Position numbers and translations under genes: made by a program. Positions 45,727 through 58,205 of a stretch of 64,000 bases of DNA are shown here, one piece after another. The first letter of the stretch is position 1, and every line of letters begins with the position of its first letter. Where the stretch lies: contig QZCP01000011.1 in the NCBI GenBank assembly GCA_003956705.1, positions 61,146 to 125,145 on the forward strand, in the 5' to 3' direction. The notes below the pieces were generated by a model. The model did no database searches, was not told where the DNA came from, and saw only the letters and a list, made by a program, of their open reading frames with translations. The stretch is from Brevipalpus yothersi (lineage: Eukaryota; Arthropoda; Arachnida; Trombidiformes; Tenuipalpidae).

Positions 45727-46215
45727 TCAATACCAGCCATAAAGAGAAGGATAATGATGAGCATAACTTGGATATCCAGTATAATAACCATATCCACCAC
45801 CCATATGGTATGGATAAGTCATGTATGATGGGTCGGCATAGCCTTAAAAAAAGTAATTTTTCGTACAAGTGAGTTCCAAAATTGATTATGGTAATTTCCA
45901 CTAGCTCTAAGGACCTGATTCTAGATCAAAACTTGGCTCCAATCTTTCGAAAGGAGCTCCATTTAGATGAATTTTTTCGAGAAATGTCTATAGAATTATG
46001 TCGTAGAATATAGAATTTTTCCAAGAGTCGCGAACTATTCATGTTATAATGAATTAACTATGTTACTCACCATAATAGTCGTAATCGTAGAGCATCGGAA
46101 AAGCCTCAGTCACTAGAGGCAAGCTCACGAGGATGAAGGAGACGAAGAGGAGAGATATCTGCAAAAAGGCTAGACGTTGAAAAATATTGAGAATAAAGTC
46201 TTGATCACTGACCAT
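45727..46215 (-). CDS. Small secreted Tyr/Gly-rich peptide
   Basis: Two exons, 46215-46071 and 45842-45727, join in phase 1 (AATATG|GTGAGT-type donor, TTTTTTTAAG acceptor) to 86 residues. A hydrophobic signal peptide (LQISLLFVSFILVSLPLVTEA) is followed by FPMLYDYDYYG and a tail rich in Tyr, Gly, Pro and His (YADPSYMTYPYHMGGGYGYY). This composition resembles short cuticle, silk or secreted structural or antimicrobial peptides, but I recognise no family. Upstream in-frame Met codons exist at 46227 and 46287; 46215 was preferred as the one leaving a conventional signal peptide. Lies between ATR and VAMP on the minus strand. Confidence 0.65.
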
Positions 46216-46773
46216 TTTCTGATACATATATGAATAGGTTCCGAAATGGAAAAAAATTGAGAGAACACAGTGAATTTCTCCCGACAAAATGTTACACTAG
46301 ACTAGAGGTAAAGATCTCCGAAATGGTCTTACGAAACTTCCAATCAATAAAGTTATGTTGGATACTGATCAACAACTGAAAGCTTGTTCTAGATTGTTCC
46401 TGGTAATCATGATAAAATTACATATGCTGACTAGACATTCTTCTCGCAGAAAAGCTGACCCACAAAAAAGCGATACAATTGATTGTACCATTGGTTGGAA
46501 ATGAATGAGTCATGTGATTTGATAGTGGCATTGAAGGTTCGCATCCGATGCATTCGAGTATTGTTCATCGTAAATGGAAGACACGATTGATCCAATGTGG
46601 GAATGTGTCGCACAACATATGGACATTTAAACAATGGTTTGTGTATGAAATTGCTCCAAATAGGCTGAGTCACGGTGGAAAAGCTTGTAATTTATTGGCA
46701 AAAACTTTTCAAATACGCTCCCTGATGCCCGTTGAAAGTTTACCGAGAAAATTTTTCATTACCGTCACGAGGC
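46216..46773. other. Intergenic, no gene recognised
   Basis: Stretch between the peptide and the hypothetical gene. ORFs of about 80 codons on either strand (46431-46673, 46548-46793) overlap each other and neither resembles a known protein. Confidence 0.35.
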
Positions 46774-47305
46774 TTATGAAGGAAGCCCATTAGAAAACAT
46801 CAAGAAAAGTCTAAAATCTAAATCCAAATAGATACTGATCAATGAGAGACAAAGAAATCTGGTGTAATGTCGAAGATACAAGAAGAAAAGGAAAAAAGTT
46901 GCTCCGTTGCACTGGAAGTAAGTTTTCAAAGTTTTTAATTGATATCTTGAGAATGATTTTTTGGTGAGTAGATCAGCACCAGAGCATAGAAGATGATTCT
47001 CACTTTATAAATAATCTCACCTTGTAAAACTTAGAAACGGTTGATAATGATTCATTAAAAACTCTATCCTTCGTAGAAACACAGATACCGAATAATTTCT
47101 GAAGGTTGAACTCGTTTTTACCCCGGTTAAGTAAGACCTGATCATACTCTTGGAGAATATCAACAAGGAATTGCCTCAGAAAATTCTTTTCATGATGCGA
47201 GGTGTAAAGGTGAAACTTATTTGGATATGGCTTTAAAAATTCCTCAACAGATACATTTATATACACAGTCCATTTCAGAAGAACCTGGATCTCAGCATTT
47301 ATCAT
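46774..47305 (-). CDS. Hypothetical protein following the VAMP stop codon
   Basis: The ATG at 47305 lies six bases after, and in frame with, the TAA that ends VAMP, within VAMP's last exon. Exon 1 (47305-47021) encodes 95 residues of protein-like sequence, including EEFLKPYPNKFHLYTSHHEKNF and LLNRGKNEFNLQKLFGI, and ends at a TACAAG|GTGAGA donor. A phase-0 acceptor CTTACTTCCAG leads to 46911-46774, a hydrophobic stretch (TFFLFFLYLRHY), giving about 140 residues. No family is recognised. It may be a second cistron on the VAMP transcript, an independent gene with its own promoter in VAMP intron 3, or chance ORF in a 3'UTR. Confidence 0.3.
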
Positions 47306-47311
47306 CAAGGT

Positions 47312-48093
47312 TTATCGGGCCTGTAAATACAAAATCAATTGAATTTGATGAACATCATTTGCATGGTAGTAGCTTTTGAAAAATGCAATCAGAGTTTTAG
47401 TTAAACGAATGCAAAGATGACATTCGAAAATGCAAAGGAAAAAAGTGGGTGAATTACATGTAGATAGCGAGAAAAATCAGTAATAAGTTTCAGTCTTTTC
47501 AGTAGTGTGAACGCCTCTCAATTGAGGGGCGCTCTCAGAATCGACATGATGGATAAAAATGAAATCTTGAAATCAACAATCGGCAGTGACTTACTAAAAA
47601 ATATATCAAAACAAGCACCCCGACAATGACTCCTCCAATGATTAGATTGACTCTCATGTTAGCCCACCATACTTTTCTGGCCATTCTACGTGAGGTGACG
47701 CGAAAATCTTCCGATCGAGATGATAACATTTCTGTAGAGAAGAATGCATTGGCAGAAGAAAAAGTGCAAAATGTGTTAGTATCATTCAAAAGTGGAAAAC
47801 AACATCTGACAAACACACAAGATGACTCATCAATAACTTTACCTGATCGATCCTCTAGCTGATCAAGCCTTTGGCCTCTTTCCACAATTTTGTTAATATT
47901 TTCCTGGAGAACATTGGTAACCTCGGTGACTTGACCTTGGACAGCGGATATCTTTTTCTGGGAAGTTCCAGGATCTCCTGACGGAGGTCTGGGAAAGAAT
48001 AATAGGAGCAAAAAATAATTATCCCATAGAAAGGATTAACAACACTGATCAACACAACATCCCTACATACCTTGCTGCAGTACTGGGATCCAT
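47312..48093 (-). CDS. VAMP-type R-SNARE, VAMP8/VAMP4-like
   Basis: Four exons (48093-48071, 47988-47843, 47731-47595, 47320-47312) give 104 residues; the last exon supplies only Ala-Arg and the TAA. The SNARE motif spans about 20-75 (KISAVQGQVTEVTNVLQENINKIVERG) with the zero-layer Arg in IVERGQRLDQL, and leads via ARKVWWANMRVN to a C-terminal membrane anchor (NLIIGGVIVGVLVLIYFL). The WW and RRMARK pair resembles VAMP8 and VAMP4 more than neuronal synaptobrevin. Such R-SNAREs pair with syntaxin and SNAP25-type partners in endosomal or secretory fusion. The ATG is preceded immediately by an acceptor (TCATTTCAG), so a 5'UTR intron exists. Retention of the third intron would give an alternative C-terminus ending near 47535. 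Confidence 0.85.
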
Positions 48094-49246
48094 CTGAAAT
48101 GAGAAAACCATAATAATAATTGTAGCGTATGTTAAATGAATGTACAAACAATGAGGGTGATATGATTACACTCGGGAAAGTATTTACAAGATGACAAGAG
48201 GTGAGGAGACAATTAAAAGAGACACTGAACTTACATTTAAATTTGCAAGATTATAATTTATCTTATCATCTCAATAATCAACAAGACAAAGATTCAAATT
48301 GAAAATGTGAACAGCAACTTAAATCCAATTAGCTACACTTTTGGATTACTCTTCCAATCACGACCAAACGTTCACTTCATTGATGTTGACACACCCCGTA
48401 TTTGATCAAGATGAGATAATTTGATCCACACAATTATACTCATTTGTTGGGCCAAAGAGTCTTTGGCAAAGACAGTGTACTTTCAAGTTGCATGGTGATC
48501 AGAGCTACAGTAGCTGTGATGGTGATAGTGATCACGAGTCTGTTGAACCTTCCCTTCACTAGATGGCTTGAATTAAGCCATTCTCTTTAGCCAAACTCAA
48601 CCAAATGAATTCTCTTTAACTCTATTTCATTTATTCTATTTTATTGGTATGGGGAAAATTTATCAGATCAGCCTTTTTCACTGATGAAGAATCGAAACAC
48701 AATGTAAATGATCATGGAAATTTCCGCCAGGATCTTAGGACCAATTTTTTACGGGCAGATAGGCATTGAGGAACTTTACCGTCTGAAGTATTCATTTTCA
48801 ATTTCTCGATACTTTCATCTTTCCAACGAGATGAAAGTTAGTGACCACCAGTGAAAGGGTGAATGAATATATGAGAGGAGAGCATCAATAGAATTATCAT
48901 CGACCATACATGTATCTCAACGAACGTCATAATTGAATCGAATAAACTCTTGTGAGAATCGTTAGAGCATTGGTGATTAGTAGACATCTATGATGATCAT
49001 TTTTGGATAATTCAACAACCATTTTGGCATGATTTAGCTCAGCAAATGAATGCCATAGGGTTCATCAGGGGTTTATGGGTGAGAAAAAGCATGATTTGAG
49101 TGAGAAACGCACTGCAATGGATAAGTAATTAATTAGTTATTAGATAATAGTGTTTAAGAATTTTTCAATCATTTATTCTAGACAAAACATTTCACAGATT
49201 GAATTATTAGAATACCAGAATAATTTGGGGATAATTCACGTAAGGA
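48094..49246. other. 5' region of VAMP and 3' flank of ANT
   Basis: Over 1.1 kb with no credible ORF. It contains the VAMP 5'UTR intron and promoter, and the ANT 3'UTR, whose reverse-strand AATAAATGA-type signal may lie near 49170. Confidence 0.4.
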
Positions 49247-50606
49247 TTAAACTATTATAGCCTTAATTTCATCATAGAGTACTAAAACTAAAGCTCCTCC
49301 AGTTCCTCTCAGAACGTTGGAAAGTGCTCCCTTGAAGAATGCTTTGCCTCCTTCTGATTTGTAGATTTTGCCCCAACAGTGGAGAGTGCTCTTGTACATT
49401 CGCTCTGCGGGTGGTAGACCACTCTGCATCATCATTCGTCGTCGGACAGTGTCAAATGGATAAGAGATGACTCCGGAAACAGTGGTAACTGCTTGCGCAA
49501 TCATCCATGAAACAAGGAAAGGTGTAGTCTTGGGATTAGGAAGCATGCCTTTGGCAGTGTCGAAGAAACCAAAGTAAGCGGCTCTGTGGTAAAAGAAAGT
49601 ATTGTTTAGTGCAATTATGATAGAAGAATTGGGTGGATAAAATTCCCAGAGCTTAGCTAGGAATGCTATGTAAGACAATCAATTCATACCTGTAGATGAT
49701 GATTCCTTGAACAGAGACTCCAAATCCTCGGTACAGTCCAACAACACCGTCACTCTTCACCGTCTTTTTCAGACAATCAGCCAAACCATTGTATTGACGC
49801 TCACCACCAGATTTACCGACATCAGCACCCAATCGGGTACGAGCGAAATCAAGTGGATACACGAAACATAATGATGTAGCTCCAGCAGCACCACCAGAGG
49901 CTAAATTACCGGCGAAGTAACGCATAAATTGCTTATTCTTATCCACGCCACCAAGGAAAATCTGCTTGTATTTGTCTTTGAAAGCAAAGTTGAGGGCTTG
50001 AGTGGGGAAGTAACGAATTACATTGGCAAAGTTTCCTCGCCAAAAACTCAGCAATCCTTGTTCCTTTGGAATTCTAATAGCAGCATCGATAATACCTAGT
50101 GGAAAGAAGAAGCATCAGATAAATTTCAGTTTCTTGAGGATTCATCTTCTTCTGGCGATCAGGGACACGGCAAAGTACAAGCCGGAATAGTTTAGCTCTG
50201 ACAAGCTTGTCGGTCTAAAATCAGGCAACTATTACGTAATACGACATTGAAAAGGTCGTAAATTTATGTAACGATATTTCTCCTCTTCTCCCCCACTTCT
50301 CAATGAACTTTCATCCAAAGAATTAAGATTAAGTGAGATAGATTTATTAGAAGGATCAAGCCACCAAGTGGCAAATGATTCACACCGGTGAGAGCCAGTG
50401 ACCACGTTGATGAGTCCCACCATGGGAAGCGTCTTGAGGAGCAACTTACCTTTATACTGTTTATCAGCAGTAATTTGTTTAGATGCATGCTGTACTTGTA
50501 ATAGTAGCTTAATTCTTTCAATGGGTGCTACAGCTGTCTTTGAAATTGCAGCGGATATTCCTCCAGCAAGGAAATCCTTCATGAATGACGACATATCAAC
50601 CGGCAT
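49247..50606 (-). CDS. SesB/ANT: ADP/ATP carrier protein (adenine nucleotide translocase)
   Basis: Three exons (50606-50450, 50095-49690, 49583-49247) give 299 residues, the normal carrier length. Three tandem mitochondrial-carrier repeats each show the Px[DE]xx[KR]x[RK] signature: APIERIKLLLQ, YPLDFARTRLG and YPFDTVRRRMMMQSG. RRRMMM is the nucleotide-carrier-specific hallmark. The carrier exchanges ADP for ATP across the inner mitochondrial membrane. A second Met (MSSF) four codons after the first may be the real start. Introns are 354 and 106 nt. Codon use is C-biased, consistent with high expression. Confidence 0.96.
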
Positions 50607-51333
50607 TTTGGAAACGATTATGTGGTCAAATTTATCTTACTACTAGAAACAAAAATACTAACAGGACACAGAGAGTACACCGGAATGGGATGCTCGATCA
50701 AACTTTCACAGGCAAATAAGCACAAGTTAATTGGTGACAAAAGTGGACACACAATTGAATCAGAAGTGTTACAATTGATGGAATTGAAGGTCAGGAATTG
50801 ATTAAATCAGATTGAGGTGTGCTTTGATATCGAATACTTTTACAGCATATCGATACTCACTCCATTAGATAGTCGATAGTCGATATGGTAACAGATAGAT
50901 AGTCGTCAAGACAAGACAAAACTTGTGAGTTAAGGGCAAGTGTACGGTCGAGACCGAACCGAGAATACTGATTAAACTTCGATCAAAGTTCTAAGTGACA
51001 ATTAAATTGTTCTGATGGCACTGAGTAGCTAGCTAAAATTATGGGAAAACTCAAGTTTGATGGCTTTTTGCAAGAGAATTGGAAGTGAAGAATGATGAAC
51101 TGAATGTTACGTTGTGAGTGAAGATTTTTCAGAAGAGGAGTGTATGAGTTGGTGGATGATTAGACGTAACAATTACAATTTGAATCATGCAAACTTGTGG
51201 TTAAATCGAAGATCGTGAAATTTTCAGTTGATTTTATTCTATTATCATGTGATAATATTCTTTTCTTATTAAGACATTAGTTAAGACATTAGAGCTCAAT
51301 AAAAACGAGCTGAAAAGTGGAAGAAACAGATGA
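50607..51333. other. Intergenic between ANT and the glutathione peroxidase
   Basis: AT-rich region holding the ANT promoter and the peroxidase 3' end. Repeats of GATAGTCGATA near 50870-50905 form a short direct repeat. No gene seen. Confidence 0.4.
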
Positions 51334-52176
51334 TTAAGCACTTTTTTTCATTTCAGCTTCGATATCCTTCTCCATAGTCTAGAGTAGAGAAAAAATTGGT
51401 AAATTTATTTCCGATGCGAAAAGATTGTTCGATAAACTCACCTTTGGCTCATCTGTTGGAGCGTAGCGTTTGACCGGTATTCCTTGTTTGTTGATGAGGA
51501 ATTTGGAAAAGTTCCATTTGATAGCATCAGTGATGAAGCCATGCTGGGCTTGCTTCAAATACTTATACAATGGATGTGCTGTCTCTCCATTGACATCTAT
51601 CTTTCCGAAGACATCGAATTTGACATTGTTTTGTTTCAGAAAAGTTTTTATGATCGAACAAGTGCCAGGCTCTTGTGATCCAAATTGATTGCAAGGGAAT
51701 GCAGCTATCTTCAAGCCGGCATCGGCATATTTATTGTGCAGCTCATTCAGCTGTTCATAGTTGGATTTGGTAAGACCACATTCGGAAGCCACGTTGACAA
51801 TGACGGTTACAAAACCTTTGTATTTGCTTAGTGACACATCATTTCCATCCAAATCCTTTGCTGTAAAATCATAGATGCTCGAAGCATTCTTCCAATCACC
51901 ATCCTGATTAAAAGTACTCTGAATGAAAATGGAAAAAAAGAAACAAACATGAATGACACAAGCCAGACAATCATCCAAAACCCATATGTCAAGTCAATTT
52001 TCAAGATCAAGATCAAGGACAAGGCTAATTACATAGATTCATCGGGACAAAGAGTAAGCGAAATGGAAAAAGCTTACAAATAAGGATAAAGATGTTCGAT
52101 AAATAGAGTTGACAGAGGTTTGTCGATTTAAATTGAATGCAAAACATTTAACTCCTTGACCAATGATGCTCACCAT
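51334..52176 (-). CDS. Glutathione peroxidase, GPx4-like, cysteine form
   Basis: Three exons (52176-52078, 51918-51442, 51378-51334) give 206 residues. Exon 1 encodes a basic hydrophobic leader (MVSIIGQGVKCFAFNLNRQ) consistent with mitochondrial or secretory targeting. The catalytic signature NVASECGLT carries Cys (about residue 80) where selenocysteine occurs in vertebrate GPx4; the codon is TGC, so no SECIS is required. FPCNQFGSQEPG supplies the Gln and KWNFSKFLI the Trp of the active site. The enzyme reduces lipid hydroperoxides with thioredoxin or glutathione. No dimerisation loop is visible, fitting the monomeric GPx4 type. The tail ends AEMKKSA. Divergent from CYLD across 733 bp. Confidence 0.93.
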
Positions 52177-52909
52177 TTTGTTACCATAAAAAATTAGAAC
52201 TCCAATCAAAATGAACGAAGACGATATTGATACACTCCAAAATGTGTTCATCAAATAATTAAACACAAACTCCCCGTAAAGCACTACATCAAAGTGTGTG
52301 TATGCTGTTTGAAGCGTTTATATTCACCCACTTTTTTTCTCTCTCTCTTCTCTCTCTCTTCTCTTTCTCTCTTTTCGCCTCCTAAACAAAACTGGATTCC
52401 TGAAGGATGCTGAATCAAGAGAGAGAAGAGAAAGATCCATGTTTTCGTGAATATTATTCGCTCTCTCTCTCTCTCTTTTTGCCTTCTGCGAGAAGAAGAA
52501 TGTTGTTGTGAGTAGTGATAAAAAAAATTTTTTGCCAACGAATGTTGTTGTGTATGTGAGTGTAGTGTGAATCACTATTTGGAATCACACACATATACCT
52601 GTGAATTGTGTTATTGATTGAATAAATCTTGTATTTATTTATGTGCATGTTGCAACTCTTGATCGCCAGTCGAGAGAGAAGACCTTTTTTATTTACACAT
52701 TGTGTATATGTGCATACTTTGATGTGATGCATATTGCTTTCGCCTTTCGTGTGAGTGATTCATGATCATCATCATTATCGACTCTGATTGTGGAATGTAT
52801 GTATGTATATAAAATGTCACATGTGAATTGTGGATGATCATTTGGATAGAGAAAATTTTTACACATCCCTCAAAAGGTCATATATTTTGTTTGGGACTCC
52901 ATTATCATC
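52177..52909. promoter_or_regulatory. Divergent promoter region of GPx and CYLD with CT tracts
   Basis: CT tracts occur at about 52337-52376 and 52461-52478. A TATATAAAATG TATA-like motif near 52806-52814 lies about 100 bp upstream of the CYLD ATG. 52736-52909 is the part copied in inverted form at 5403-5583, including the TATA-like motif. Confidence 0.5.
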
Positions 52910-55900
52910 ATGAATGGAAAGCGAAAAACGTTAAGCAATCATGCTAAATTAAATGAACTTCGACCACTTACCGTTGAGGAGGTTTGTGCTGTGGAAAAAT
53001 GTTCACCGCCACTCCTATCTATTGGTAATCGAATTGTTTGGCTATCTGACAACGGACCAGAATTTGGTTACATCAAATGGTTGGGCAAACTGCCTGATGT
53101 AGGTAACGATTGGATGGCTGGAGTCCACTTCGATAATCCTGTCGGCTCTGGTACTGGTGTATATCAAGTATATCAATTGTTTGAGGCTCCAATAAATCAT
53201 GCCAGCTTAGTGCCAGTCATTGGTCTTCTTAAAGCTGAAGATTTTCTCGGCACCATCGATGAATCTCGTCCATCTCCACGAGAATCCAATCCACCACCAT
53301 CTCTTCCTCCTCCACCTCTTCCTATATCAACCATAGAATCAGGTCATAGATGTAATCATGCATCGACTACCACTACTACTACCGCTTCTGATGCGGGTGC
53401 AAGTAGTCCTAACGTTAAATATACCGAAATATCACCTCTGAAGCCATCTCAACGGATCAAGCACAGAACTGTTGCAAGCGAATCTGACAAATTGAATCAT
53501 TTCTCCTCTCCTTTATTGAATATCATGGACCTAGATTATATCGATAGTCCCCGTCCAGCTCAAAATACTAACCGTGAAAGGGTGATATATCACAAAATTT
53601 TGTGCGAACCTGATTCAGTAGCACCACCATCCAGAGTATTGAATAAGTCGACAAGCGAAATATCAGGTGATCGACGCTACATTGATTCATCCGATTTTCG
53701 CCCTCTCTTTCCGTCAACTGTACCTTCCACCAAAACTTCATCTTTTCCTTCTTCCGAAAAAATATGCTCTCATATGAATTCGCTGAATCCACGGAAACCC
53801 TTGTCGAATCACCAAATAACGCAAACTTCTCAGCCCCTAATCTCATACGAACCTCAGCTTCCGGCATTAGGTGGAGTGGATATCAACAATAAGCTTCATC
53901 GTGACACTGAGAAACTCGATCGAAGTTCAAAGCTTGGTGAGTGTTGATTATAATTCAATGAACTGATAAGTCCAACGTACATGGCTCGGCTTGACTAGCC
54001 AAAGAGAGACGCATCTGAATTTATTTTGCAGCTGCTGTCAATGTCTGATAGGGTTCAGAATTCATGTCACCATCAACAGTCTTTTGACAAGAAGCCATTC
54101 ATTTTTCATCAATATTTGTAGAAATGAGAATCGAGCTCATAAGATTGATGAACCTCAGCTTACTGGACTCTTTTCTCGTTGTTTTATCAATCCGAGCGAC
54201 TGATTCGAGCAAATTTATCACAATTATTGATCATCAATCAGAAGTTTATATGCGAGTGATATCTCGAGCTATAATTGTACTTAATTGTCGTGAATAATTC
54301 CCAAAATATTTTTGGCTTACACACTTCGTTAGCTCAAGAAAATTTCAAACCAGCAAGGAAATCATTTCTAATCTAAGCCAAACATTATACGAGTTGTTGT
54401 AGCGAATTTCACCCGCTCATTAGCCTTTTGTATTTCATGAGAAAATAATATGCTTTCCAGATGCGTTCTTTTGTTGAGATGGCTTTTTAGATCTTATTTA
54501 TTAGGCATAATAATCGATTATCATCGAGAGGGTACATGGGGATCATCGCCATGCTGACTAATACGCATGCAAAGTCAAGACAATCACTTTTCATTTTTGA
54601 TTCTTGTCATCTCAATTTCGAAATGATACACGAGTGAGCTGATTTTATTTTTGTTCTCTCTCTTTTTTCTAGTCACTAACGGTGTCAATGAGAACGAACT
54701 TGATATTGGATCTTTAGTTGAAATAACGATTGACGATATACCTAAATATGGTGTTATCAAATGGATTGGACACATTCCTGGTCATGTTGAATCTGATCTT
54801 GTTGCGGGAGTTGAATTGGAAGAAGAGCATCAATTTGCCAATAATGGCAGTTACAATGGTGTCAAGTATTTTGATTGTGCTCTCAGACGTGGTTACTTTA
54901 TCCTTTTGAATCAGTGCCGTAGAGATACTCGGTTTCAGCAGCTATTCGACCGGAAACCGAGTACTAGTGCCGGCTCTGATTCGTCTCGAGTCACCTGTGA
55001 TATACCTCCACTCTCTACTCTTGATGATCTGAAATGTTTGAGCGGAAAGCGTCGTGGGATTCAGGGTCACCATAATTCATGCTACCTCGATGCCACTCTT
55101 TTTGCTATGTTTTCGTGGACTACTATTTTTGAATCTCTGCTTCATAGACCGCAAGGTCATCGTGATATACCTGAATATCAAGAAGTCCAACGAGTTCTCA
55201 AAGAGGAAATCGTGAATCCATTAAGGGCCAACTTATATGTCAGTGGTGATCGTGTGATGCATCTTCGTACCCTTCTTGAAAAATTGACCAGTGTTCGAGG
55301 TCTTACCAGCGAAGAGAAAGATCCTGAGGAGTTTTTGAATCTCCTCCTGAACGAAGTTCTCAAAGCAGAGCCTTACCTCAAGTTGAGCTCTGGTCTAGAA
55401 TCTTATTTTTATCAGCTTTTTGTAGAAAAAGATGAGAAACTTATCATGCCTACCGTTCAACAACTTTTTGATCAGTCATTTCTTGCCTCCGATTTCAAGC
55501 TAAGAGAGATTCCGCCTTGTTTATTGATTCAAATGCCTAGATTTGGAAGGCAATTCAAAATGTATTCAAGAATTATTCCTAGTCTATACCTTGATATAAC
55601 CGATGTTCTTGACAATTCGCCTCGCCAATGCTCTGTGTGTGGACAACTGGCTGAATATGAGTGTAAAGAATGTTTTGGACAATTTGGAGAAGGTTTGGAC
55701 AGCACTGCTTTTTGCCAAAAGTGCCTAGATAAAAGTCATGGGCACAAAAAACGATCTAAGCACAAAGCTGTCAGATTATCTATTCCAACTGAATTCAGTA
55801 TGCTCAAAGAACATGCACAAATTCAAAGGATTTACATGGAACTTTTTGCCGTTCTCTGCATCGAAACAAGTCATTATGTTTGTTTCGTTAAATGTGGTAG

Positions 55901-56429
55901 TGGTCCTGATGCTCCTTGGTGTTTCTTCGATAGCATGGCCGATAGAAATGGTGAGTCTTCGCTCACAATCTTTGAGCAGAAAGTTTCTTGACAGGTGCTT
56001 GAATAGCATCACGCCACGATTTCATTCCGTTTTCTCATTTCATTCCAGATGTTTAGCTATTGTTTTTGAGTCTAGAGTTTCTTAAATCATTTTATCTCTT
56101 CTAGTTAGCACTCTTGATAAGCCTTACAGTATTTTTTCAAACAAGGAATAGCGTTGTGAGAGATTCTCGCCTACTGAAAATTTTACCCTTCAAACGTCAA
56201 TGTCACATTCTTTTTTCAATTCCATCTTCTTTCAACAGGAGAACAAGACGGCTATAACATACCAGAGGTTGTACCCTTCCCGAACTTACGTTGGTGGCTT
56301 TCTGATGAAGGAAATGCTCTTCTTTTGTCTACCAAAGATGATAAAATGTTGCCTGAAATGGCGCGTAGATTGCTTTGCGATGCTTATATGTGTATGTATC
56401 AAAGTCCAGATCTTGCACCGTATAGATGA
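52910..56429 (+). CDS. CYLD: CYLD deubiquitinase
   Basis: Three exons (52910-53936, 54673-55950, 56239-56429) give 831 residues. Two CAP-Gly domains are visible, one in exon 1 (about 35-108; FGYIKWLGKLPD, MAGVHFDNPVGSG) and one in exon 2 (about 350-425; YGVIKWIGHIPGH, VAGVELEE). A Pro/Ser-rich linker separates them. The USP catalytic domain starts near 466; Cys479 is in GIQGHHNSCYLDATLF and His about 743 in SHYVCFVK, followed by CFFDSMADR and the RRLLCDAYMCMYQSP end. A B-box-like zinc module (CSVCGQLAEYECKEC ... CQKCLDKSHGH) is inserted in the USP fold as in mammals. CYLD cleaves K63 and linear ubiquitin chains to restrain NF-kB/JNK signalling. One CAP-Gly fewer than vertebrate CYLD. Intron 1 is 736 nt; its tail is part of the duplicated segment. 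Confidence 0.96.
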
Positions 56430-58205
56430 GAGGGCCAAAAGTGTTCCCAATCAAGAAATACCTCCAAGAGCTTATTGAAATGTTGCCTGTTTTTGAGACA
56501 CCAAATATATTTGGATGATTACCAAACAAAGAATTAGAAAACTTTCAAGCCAGCTTAATGTATTATAATTATTTCCCTGAATATGCTTGGTTTTTGGTTG
56601 TTGCTCGTAAAGATCTGGCCAGTTCTATTCCTGTTGATTGGTGTTATGAAGCCATTAAGGAAAGAGACTGTGATTTTAATGATGAATCCACTCACAATTT
56701 TTGTCAGATACAAAATTATTGAATCATCGAATGCTTGAGCATTTTTTTCTCTTTCCACTGAAAAGGATTGAAATTAAAATAACTTGAAGGACATGACACA
56801 AAAACTTACTTATTCACGTTTCGATGCATAAGTATTTTTTGTATTCAACTTCTCATTTCCTTGCATAGCGAAGAAGTTAACTTTTCTTTTTAATTTGATT
56901 TAATTTCTCACATCCATCTAACTATCTCAGGCGGAATGGATTATCACAAAAAGCTCTACTTTCTGGGTCTCTAAGACAATTTCGAACACATATCAAAAAA
57001 AGTGGTTTAATTGAGACAGAGAAAGTAAAATAAAAGAAAAAAATCTTCGTAAAAACTAGTCAAAACTAGAGCTGGGAAACACTATCAGTATTCAGCAAAA
57101 GAGGATGTAGTGACTAAAGATAATTGAATTGGTGAGAAATTCAGAAAACTGACCAAATCTTAACTTCTGGAAAGTGGAGATCGGATTTCTAAATGAACAT
57201 TAAGTCATATCTTCTAATCATTTAGCTAAGGAGCAATAAGCAACACATTGACAATCGGGTGGAGAGTTTTCACACATTTATGAAGCATCTAACTAAAGTG
57301 ATTATGATTTTTTTTGGCGGTTGAAGCTCGTTCGCTTCAAAAATCCTATTCCATGGTATTGTATGTGATAGTTTGGTAGAGAAAAATAAACAGAAGCTGG
57401 ATGAATCAAAAATCTGGTGCTTTCCGAAAGACCATCATTAGCCAAGTGTACTGGAAGCAGGTCAGCAAACTAAAGTCCGGAACTGATGAAAGGATTCTGA
57501 ACTCTGGAACAATGTTATCTCAATGTTGGACAATCAGGAAGTTTCAGCCAACCAATTCACGTCCTTCACAATAGTATTGAGCTGAAATTTAATTAGGTCT
57601 AAAGAATTATAAAATATAAAATGTTTCAATTCAAATCTCGAAAAGTAAGTCTAGAATATCTCTGTCCATTCATGAATTGTCGACATTCAAAAATGATTGG
57701 AATGCCTGTCATCAATTCGTGATCTCATCAGAGTGTGACCACTCAAATGAACTACTCAGTTGAATATGTGCTCGTTGACCTTTTGCATTGAATGCTGGAC
57801 GAAAGTATATTGTTTGCCAAACAAATGCAGTAATCATACAAAAAGTATAAAGATGATGGAGATTAACTTAACGAATTATTGGGAGCCAATTCAAGCTTGT
57901 GGTTAGCTTGGTTAGATAGTGACTTTACGGTAGCGAATCGAAGGAAAAGCGAGCTAAACATACTGAATCAGATCAAGAGGCTGGGGAGGAGGGATCATGA
58001 AAAAGGCCAGAAAACAAGGGATGAAGAGAAATGATGAGGGAGAAAGAAGAATCCAGATTGAAAGTTGTCTTATCTTTCAATACAGCTACTCGTCAGAGGA
58101 TTGTGTCATCCACATTCCAATCGGATGGCCGTTTTGATCTATCATCGCTTGCTAAAAAGTATTTAATTTGCAACCGTCCACATATCTCATTCTCAAAAAT
58201 TTGTG
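56430..58205. other. Intergenic, 1.8 kb, no gene recognised
   Basis: Contains the CYLD 3'UTR and upstream region of the Reeler gene. No ORF above about 67 codons and nothing protein-like on either strand; mostly AT-rich single-copy-looking sequence. Confidence 0.45.

Noticed and set aside
46431..46793. Two overlapping opposite-strand ORFs of about 80 codons
   Set aside because: Neither has recognisable motifs, biased codons or splice sites; overlapping antisense ORFs of this size are expected by chance.
53568..53867. 99-codon ORF antisense to CYLD exon 1
   Set aside because: Antisense to a conserved coding exon, no independent evidence.
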